Shown here: positions 6,524 through 13,326 of the stretch, piece by piece
How the letters are laid out: each line of letters opens with the position of its first letter
Numbering within the stretch: position 1 is the stretch's first letter
NCBI GenBank assembly: GCA_025360945.1
Contig: JANYBE010000577.1
Coordinates: 1 to 13,326, forward strand
Direction: 5' to 3'
Origin: Rhizobacter sp.
GTDB taxonomy: Bacteria; Pseudomonadota; Gammaproteobacteria; Burkholderiales; Burkholderiaceae_C
DNA length: 13,326 bases
The notes under the pieces: model-generated
What the model was told of the DNA's origin: nothing
Database searches by the model: none
Seen by the model: only the letters and a program-made list of their open reading frames with translations
Position numbers and translations under genes: made by a program

Positions 6524-6678
6524 TCGGTGTGGCCTGTTGGCGCGCCAGGGGGGTACACGCCTGACGTTCCGACTATGCCATAGCGAACGCCGATGCAAAG
6601 CCTGGCGCGGTCTTGCGCCGGCCGGCCGACCGGATAAAGGGTAAATACCGGCCAACGAAAAGATTCGCTTGTGTAGAC

Positions 6679-6695
6679 TTCAAAGCGCTTTGGAA
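6679..6695. promoter_or_regulatory. LacI-type operator, distal copy
   Basis: TTCAAAGCGCTTTGGAA contains the perfect 12-bp palindrome CAAAGCGCTTTG (6681-6692) with the central CG typical of LacI-family operators. It lies 85 bases before the binding-protein start, in the divergent intergenic region shared with the LacI gene. It is the exact reverse complement of the site at 6713-6729, and the two palindrome centres are 35 bp apart. Binding by the adjacent LacI protein is inferred. Confidence 0.8.
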
Positions 6696-6712
6696 GCGCG
6701 CGCTAGCACAAG

Positions 6713-6729
6713 TTCCAAAGCGCTTTGAA
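6713..6729. promoter_or_regulatory. LacI-type operator, proximal copy
   Basis: TTCCAAAGCGCTTTGAA contains the same 12-bp palindrome (6716-6727) and is the exact reverse complement of the distal operator across a 17-bp spacer. The spacer includes another short palindrome, AGCGCGCGCT (6695-6704). The position 51 bases before the binding-protein start would suit repression of the operon promoter. No convincing -35/-10 pair can be named. Confidence 0.8.
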
Positions 6730-6779
6730 AATCAGGGCATTCAGACCCCGACGAACCCCATAACCTAGGACGAGACAAC

Positions 6780-8057
6780 ATGAAATCCATGACCTTGAAG
6801 CTGACGGCCGCTGCCGCGCTGGTGAGTGTGGTTGCGTTCGGGGCGCAAGCCGCCGGCGTGACCGTGACGATCGCGTGCGGTACGGTCGGGCAAGACTTTG
6901 ACTTCTGCAAGAAGGCAGGCGACGAATGGAGCGCGAAGACCGGCAACACCGTCAAGCACCTGACCATCCCGCAGTCCACCTCCGACATCCTGGGGCTGTT
7001 CCGCCAGATGTTTGCCGCCAAGTCGACCGACCTGGATGTGCTGAATGTCGACGTGGTCTGGCCCGGCATCATCAAGGATCAGCTGCTCGACCTGACGCCG
7101 TACACGCACGGCGCCGAGAAGGAGCACTTCCCCGCGATCGTCGCGAACAACACCGTGGGCGGCAAACTGCTGGCGATGCCCTGGTTCACCGACGCGGGCG
7201 TGCTGTACTACCGCAAGGACCTGCTTGCCAAGTACAACGAGAAGGCGCCGACCACCTGGGACGAGCTGACTGCGACCGCGAAGAAGGTCATGGACGGCGA
7301 GCGCAAGGCCGGCAACGGCGACATGCAAGGCTTCGTTTTCCAGGCCAAGGCCTACGAAGGCCTGACGTGCGACGCCATCGAATGGGTCTCCAGCTATGGT
7401 GGTGGCTCGATCGTCGACGCGAGCGGCAAGGTCACGGTAAACAACCCGCAGGCCGTGAAGGCGCTGACTACCGCAGCCGGCTGGATCGGCACGATAGCGC
7501 CGACCGGTGTGTTGAACTACGGCGAAGAAGACGCTCGCGGTGTGTTTCAGAAGGGCAATTCGGTGTTCATGCGCAACTGGCCCTACGCTTGGTCGCTGAG
7601 CCAGGGTGCCGACAGCCCGGTCAAGGGCAAGGTCGGCGTCGTTGCGCTGCCCAGGGGTGACAATGGCAAGACCGCCGCGGCGCTCGGCGGCTGGCAGCTT
7701 GCGGTCAACAAGCACTCGATGCACCCCAAGGAATCGGCGGATCTGGTGATGTATCTGACCAGCGCCGCGGTGCAGAAAGACCGGGCGATTCGCGGCTCGT
7801 ACAACCCGACCATTCCAGTGCTATACAAGGATGCCGAAGTGCTCAAGGCGAATCCGTTCTTTGGTGACCTGTACGACACGTTCGTCGGCGCCGTGCCGCG
7901 CCCGGCAACAGTGACCGGCGTCAAGTACAACGAGGTCTCGGCGGCGTTCTGGAACGCGACGCACGACGTGCTGTCGGGTACCGCGAAGGCCGACGAGAGC
8001 CTGAAGAAGCTCGAGGCCAAGATCGAGTCGATTCGTCGCGGACCGAAGTGGCAATGA
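6780..8057 (+). CDS. aglE: Alpha-glucoside ABC transporter substrate-binding protein
   Basis: This periplasmic solute-binding protein captures the sugar and hands it to the AglF/AglG permeases. The product has 425 residues with a Sec signal peptide (MKSMTLKLTAAAALVSVVAF, cleavage after AQA at about 24). The mature part follows the trehalose/maltose-binding (ThuE/TMBP-like, family 1) pattern: DVLNVDVVWPGIIKDQLLDL, then GKLLAMPWFTDAGVLYYRKD, then VFMRNWPYAWSLSQ and ALGGWQLAVNKHS. The aromatic residues in these segments usually stack on sugar rings. An AGGACGAG-type ribosome binding site precedes ATG 6780. It is the first gene of the operon, directly behind the twin operators. In rhizobia the equivalent protein serves sucrose, maltose and trehalose; the exact substrate here is inferred. 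Confidence 0.9.
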   Translation: MKSMTLKLTAAAALVSVVAFGAQAAGVTVTIACGTVGQDFDFCKKAGDEWSAKTGNTVKHLTIPQSTSDILGLFRQMFAAKSTDLDVLNVDVVWPGIIKDQLLDLTPYTHGAEKEHFPAIVANNTVGGKLLAMPWFTDAGVLYYRKDLLAKYNEKAPTTWDELTATAKKVMDGERKAGNGDMQGFVFQAKAYEGLTCDAIEWVSSYGGGSIVDASGKVTVNNPQAVKALTTAAGWIGTIAPTGVLNYGEEDARGVFQKGNSVFMRNWPYAWSLSQGADSPVKGKVGVVALPRGDNGKTAAALGGWQLAVNKHSMHPKESADLVMYLTSAAVQKDRAIRGSYNPTIPVLYKDAEVLKANPFFGDLYDTFVGAVPRPATVTGVKYNEVSAAFWNATHDVLSGTAKADESLKKLEAKIESIRRGPKWQ

Positions 8058-8121
8058 CGAGCCGCTGAGACGACCCGAGCGTCCGCGCCACGGCGCCGAC
8101 TCCTTCGACACCGGAGTACTT

Positions 8122-9060
8122 ATGAGCACGCCGAAGTCCGAACTCACGCGAGAGCGCACGCGCAGCGCGTGGATTTTTCTCGCGCCGACGCTTGTCGTGC
8201 TGCTCATGGTGGCCGGTTGGCCGCTCGGACGCACGATCTTCTTCAGCTTCACCGATGCGAGTCTCGAGACAATCGGTGAGTCGACTTACAAGATGGCCGG
8301 GTTGGCGAACTACTTCGGCCCGTACGGCGTGTTCAATTTCGGCGCCGCTGAGGGCTTCTGGGCAACCGACTGGGGCATGGCGATCCAGAACACTTTCAAG
8401 TTCGCGATCGTCTCGGTGGTGCTTGAAACCATCCTCGGCGTCGTGTTCGCGTTGGTGCTGAATGCCGAATTCAAGGGCCGATCGTTCGTGCGCGCCGCGG
8501 TGCTGGTGCCGTGGGCGATTCCGACCATTGTCTCGGCCAAGATGTGGGCCTGGATCATGCACGACCAGTTCGGCGTGATGAACGCGCTCTTGCGCAGCGC
8601 CCACATCATCGACCACAACATCGCATGGACGGCCGACCCGGCGTTTGCGCTCTGGTCGGTCGTGCTGGTCGACGTCTGGAAGACGACGCCATTCATGGCG
8701 CTCCTGACCTTGGCTGCACTCCAGATGCTTCCGCGGGACTGCTACGAGGCCGCGCACGTCGACGGCATCCATCCGGTTAAAGTGTTTTTCAAAGTCACGC
8801 TGCCGCTGATCTGGCCGGCGCTAATGGTCGCGGTGATCTTCCGCTTGCTCGACGCGCTGCGCGTCTTCGACATCATCTACGTGATGACCTCAAACAGCGT
8901 CAGCACGATCAGCATGTCGGGCTTCGTTCGGCGCGAGATCGTCGACAACAACTACGTCGGCTACGGCTCGGCAGCGTCCACGGTGCTGTTTCTGATTATC
9001 GCCGCGTGCACGCTGATTTATCTGAAGGTCTCGCGCGTCGAACTCGGCGGCAAGAAGTAA
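8122..9060 (+). CDS. aglF: Alpha-glucoside ABC transporter permease (MalF-type)
   Basis: This 312-residue inner-membrane permease has about six hydrophobic segments (first at about 17-36, last at about 284-302). The cytoplasmic EAA loop, CYEAAHVDGIHPVKVFFKVT then LPLIWP (about 207-232), docks on the ATPase. It forms the transport channel together with AglG. A GGAG lies 5 bases before ATG 8122. It follows aglE after 64 bases without a clear terminator and precedes aglG by 11 bases. The length is normal for sugar-type binding-protein-dependent permeases (MalF/UgpA group) that lack the long MalF periplasmic insert. Confidence 0.93.
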   Translation: MSTPKSELTRERTRSAWIFLAPTLVVLLMVAGWPLGRTIFFSFTDASLETIGESTYKMAGLANYFGPYGVFNFGAAEGFWATDWGMAIQNTFKFAIVSVVLETILGVVFALVLNAEFKGRSFVRAAVLVPWAIPTIVSAKMWAWIMHDQFGVMNALLRSAHIIDHNIAWTADPAFALWSVVLVDVWKTTPFMALLTLAALQMLPRDCYEAAHVDGIHPVKVFFKVTLPLIWPALMVAVIFRLLDALRVFDIIYVMTSNSVSTISMSGFVRREIVDNNYVGYGSAASTVLFLIIAACTLIYLKVSRVELGGKK

Positions 9061-9071
9061 GGCGGCACCCC

Positions 9072-9917
<846 letters not shown>

Positions 9918-9922
9918 CGAGC

Positions 9923-11581
9923 GTGAACGTGCCGAGACGATCCGATTGGTGGCGCGGTGGAGTCATCTATCAGATCTATCCGCGTAGCTTTCAGGACAGC
10001 AACGCCGATGGCATCGGCGATCTGCGCGGCGTCATTCAACGCCTGCCGTATCTGGCCGATCTCGGCGTCGATGCGCTCTGGCTATCGCCGTTCTTCAAGA
10101 GCCCGATGAAGGACTTCGGCTACGACATCGCCGACTACCGCGATGTCGATCCGATCTTCGGCACGCTGGCCGACTTTGACGCGCTCGTGCAGGCCGCGCA
10201 TGTACACGGCCTGAAGGTGCTGATCGACCAGGTTTTGAGCCACTGCTCAGACCAGCACCCGTGGTTCACAGAATCGCGCGCGAGCCGAGAAAACGCACGT
10301 GCGGACTGGTTTGCGTGGGCCGATCCAAAAGCCGACGGCACGCCGCCGAACAATTGGCAATCGATCTTCGGGGGCAGCGCCTGGCAATGGGACACGCGCC
10401 GGCGCCAGTACTACCTGCACAACTTCCTGGCCAGCCAGCCAGATCTGAACTTCCACAACCCCTTGGTGCAAGAGGCCGCTCTGGCGAACCTGCGCTTCTG
10501 GCTGGATCGCGGCGTCGACGGCTTTCGCCTCGATGTCATCAACTTCTGCTTCCACGACGCGCAGCTGCGCGACAACCCGGCGCGCACCGCGGCTGTCGTC
10601 TATGACCCGGCCGTCAACAGCGTCACGCCGTATGCGTGGCAGCGCCACGTCTACGACAAGAGCCAGCCCGAGAACCTCGCATTCCTGGCCCGCTTGCGGG
10701 CGTTGATGAACGAGTACCCGGGCACGACCACGGTCGGCGAGATCGGCGACGACGACACACTCGCACGAATCGCCGAGTACACCGGCGGCGGCGACAAGCT
10801 GCACATGGCCTATGGCTTCGACCTGCTCGGGCCGCGTTGCGATGCGCGCTTCGTGCATCGGGTGATCGAGCGGTTCGAGGCCGCCGTCGACGCCGCCGGC
10901 TGGGCCTGCTGGTCCTTGTCGAACCACGACGTGCCACGCGTCGCGACGCGCTGGCAACTGCCCGGCATGGTCGACCGCGGCGCCTGGCTGCGCTTGATCT
11001 TCGCGCTGCAACTGAGCCTGCGCGGCTCGCCCTGCGTCTACCAGGGCGACGAGCTCGGCCTGACCGAGGTGACGCTGCCCTTCGAGGCGCTGCAAGACCC
11101 CTTCGGCATCACGATGTGGCCCGAATTCCGTGGCCGCGACGGCTGCCGCACGCCGCTGGTCTGGGACGGGTCGGCGCCAAACGCCGGCTTCAGCACGGCC
11201 GCGCGCACCTGGTTGCCGGTAGCGGACGAACACCTTCCGCTGGCCGCGCAAGCGCAAGCGCGTGACCCCGGCTCGCTGCTCGCCTTTTACCGCGCGATGC
11301 TGGCATGGCGGCGCGTGCGCCCGGTGTTATGCAGTGGCGCGATCGAGCTGCTGCCGGCCGATGACGCGGTGCTTGCCTTCATTCGCCGCGACACCGCCAC
11401 CGACCCGCCGCAGGCGCTGCTGTGCGCCTTCAACCTGAGCGCATCTGAAGTCCGCTACGCGTTGCCGGCCGACCGAGTGCCGACCGAGCTCGATGCTCCT
11501 CCTCACCCGCTGCCGTCCGGATGGCTGGTCGGCCCCACCCTCGAGCTGCCGCCGTGTGGTGCGGCCTTTGCCACGCTCTAA
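9923..11581 (+). CDS. aglA: Cytoplasmic GH13 alpha-glucosidase
   Basis: This 552-residue enzyme hydrolyses imported alpha-glucosides to monosaccharides. All GH13 conserved regions are present. Region I is DQVLSH (D102 to H107). Region II is GFRLDVINF with nucleophile D204. Region III is TTVGEIGDD with acid/base E273. Region IV is SLSNHDVPRV with D336. The N-terminus WWRGGVIYQIYPRSFQDSNA DG is the classic oligo-1,6-/alpha-glucosidase start, and a C-terminal beta domain follows from about residue 450. There is no signal peptide, so it acts in the cytoplasm on intact sugar. The start is GTG 9923, six bases after the aglG stop, with AAGGG at 9909-9913; GTG 9929 is an alternative. The open frame extends much further upstream only as a shadow of aglG. 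Confidence 0.95.
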   Translation: MNVPRRSDWWRGGVIYQIYPRSFQDSNADGIGDLRGVIQRLPYLADLGVDALWLSPFFKSPMKDFGYDIADYRDVDPIFGTLADFDALVQAAHVHGLKVLIDQVLSHCSDQHPWFTESRASRENARADWFAWADPKADGTPPNNWQSIFGGSAWQWDTRRRQYYLHNFLASQPDLNFHNPLVQEAALANLRFWLDRGVDGFRLDVINFCFHDAQLRDNPARTAAVVYDPAVNSVTPYAWQRHVYDKSQPENLAFLARLRALMNEYPGTTTVGEIGDDDTLARIAEYTGGGDKLHMAYGFDLLGPRCDARFVHRVIERFEAAVDAAGWACWSLSNHDVPRVATRWQLPGMVDRGAWLRLIFALQLSLRGSPCVYQGDELGLTEVTLPFEALQDPFGITMWPEFRGRDGCRTPLVWDGSAPNAGFSTAARTWLPVADEHLPLAAQAQARDPGSLLAFYRAMLAWRRVRPVLCSGAIELLPADDAVLAFIRRDTATDPPQALLCAFNLSASEVRYALPADRVPTELDAPPHPLPSGWLVGPTLELPPCGAAFATL

Positions 11582-11597
11582 AAGGAGAGACAACACC

Positions 11598-12719
<1,122 letters not shown>

Positions 12720-12758
12720 TCCGGCGGGGAGCCGGACCACAAACGGGAGGATAAATCG

Positions 12759-13326
12759 ATGTTCAAATTCAAAGCAGGGATCGGTCGCGCCGTGGCGATC
12801 GCCGGGGGCCTGGCCCTCGGAATGCTGGCGGGCGGCGCCATCGCCGACGATGCGGTGACGCTAAACGTCTGGTCGGACACGCCGCGCCTGACCATGTTCG
12901 ATCTTTATGACAAGACGCATGACAAGGTGACGCTCAATGTCACCACGGTTGCGCCGGCCGATCTCGTCGCCAAGATCCAGCTGGCGCTGCAGGCCAAGAG
13001 CCAGATCCCGGACGTGATCTTCATGTCCGATATCGGCTATTCCGCCCAGCTGTCGACCCGCCGCTCCAACTATCTGATGGATCTCACCGGCAAGGTGTCG
13101 CAGAAGCTGCAGGACGAATTCTATCCCAACGGCAACTCGCCCTGCCATATCAACGGCAAGTTGCTCTGCCTGCGCAACGACCTGGCGCACATGATCATCT
13201 GGTACGACAAGCCGCTGCTGGACCAGCTCGGCGTCAAGGTGCCGGCCACCTGGGAAGACTTCGAAGCCCTGGGCGCCCAGCTCGGCCCCAAGGGCTACAA
13301 GCTCGGTACCGGTGTCGAGGCGTTCC
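12759..13326 (+). CDS. Second extracellular sugar-binding protein, 5' part only (cut by window end)
   Basis: An open frame of 189 codons runs off the window from ATG 12759, with GGGAGG at 12745-12750 and 8-base spacing. It begins with a Sec signal peptide (MFKFKAGIGRAVAIAGGLAL, cleavage after AIA at about 29). The mature start VTLNVWSDTPRLTMFDLYDK is typical of family 1 sugar-binding proteins, as are IPDVIFMSDIGYSAQLSTRR and MIIWYDKPLLDQLGVKVPAT followed by WEDFEALG. It is clearly different in sequence from AglE, so it is not a duplicate. Two cysteines (CHINGKLLCL) may form a disulfide. It probably opens a second sugar ABC transporter operon or supplies another ligand specificity to AglK. The substrate is unknown. 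Confidence 0.9.
   Translation, partial: MFKFKAGIGRAVAIAGGLALGMLAGGAIADDAVTLNVWSDTPRLTMFDLYDKTHDKVTLNVTTVAPADLVAKIQLALQAKSQIPDVIFMSDIGYSAQLSTRRSNYLMDLTGKVSQKLQDEFYPNGNSPCHINGKLLCLRNDLAHMIIWYDKPLLDQLGVKVPATWEDFEALGAQLGPKGYKLGTGVEAF

Noticed and set aside
6572..6598. Possible LacI gene promoter on the minus strand (TTGCAT, then CATAGT).
   Set aside because: The spacing of 15 bases and weak matches to consensus make it no better than chance.
6524..6655. N-terminal extension of the LacI frame by 44 residues.
   Set aside because: LacI proteins start just before the helix-turn-helix; the extension is low-complexity basic sequence lying in the regulatory region.

Overview
The window is GC-rich, densely coded bacterial DNA. 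The gene content before the sugar operon (a slipin-type SPFH protein, protein-L-isoaspartate methyltransferase, TonB, an SPW-repeat membrane protein, a YbaK/EbsC deacylase, a DUF6494 protein, a CBS-pair protein, an HtrA-type protease and a molybdopterin-dependent dehydrogenase subunit) looks like a betaproteobacterium, probably Burkholderiales. This is inference from gene families; no marker gene is present to settle it.

Region 1 (1-5405) holds small housekeeping and stress genes mixed with damaged ones. The 3' end of a slipin gene meets a convergent pcm gene. Upstream of pcm on the same strand is tonB, whose C-terminal domain is thrown out of frame by four tandem copies of an 8-bp unit. Two or five copies would restore it. 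Divergent from tonB is an SPW-repeat gene with a one-base frameshift near its start. Intact genes follow for a YbaK/EbsC deacylase, a DUF6494 protein and a tandem-CBS protein. After these come a gene-poor stretch with a possible ctaB remnant, a small basic exported peptide with a strong terminator, and two truncated genes joined at their broken 5' sides. These are the C-terminal part of an IorB-like xanthine dehydrogenase-family subunit (minus strand) and the C-terminal PDZ part of an HtrA-like protease (plus strand).

Region 2 (5489-12719) is a complete alpha-glucoside utilisation cluster in the order known from the rhizobial agl operon. A divergent LacI-type regulator is followed by a periplasmic binding protein, two inner-membrane permeases, a cytoplasmic GH13 alpha-glucosidase and a MalK-type ATPase. 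Two operator-like 17-bp palindromes, exact inverted copies of each other, lie in the regulator/transporter intergenic space. The expected workflow is capture of an alpha-glucoside in the periplasm, ATP-driven import of the intact sugar, and cytoplasmic hydrolysis. The LacI protein would repress until sugar is present.

Region 3 (12759-end) is the start of a second, unrelated sugar-binding protein. It lies 39 bases behind the ATPase with its own ribosome binding site, so a second transporter appears to be appended to the first.

No RNA genes, CRISPR arrays, insertion sequences or integrases were seen. The most unusual points are the octanucleotide repeat in tonB, the double-truncation junction near 5010-5020, and the inverted twin operators.
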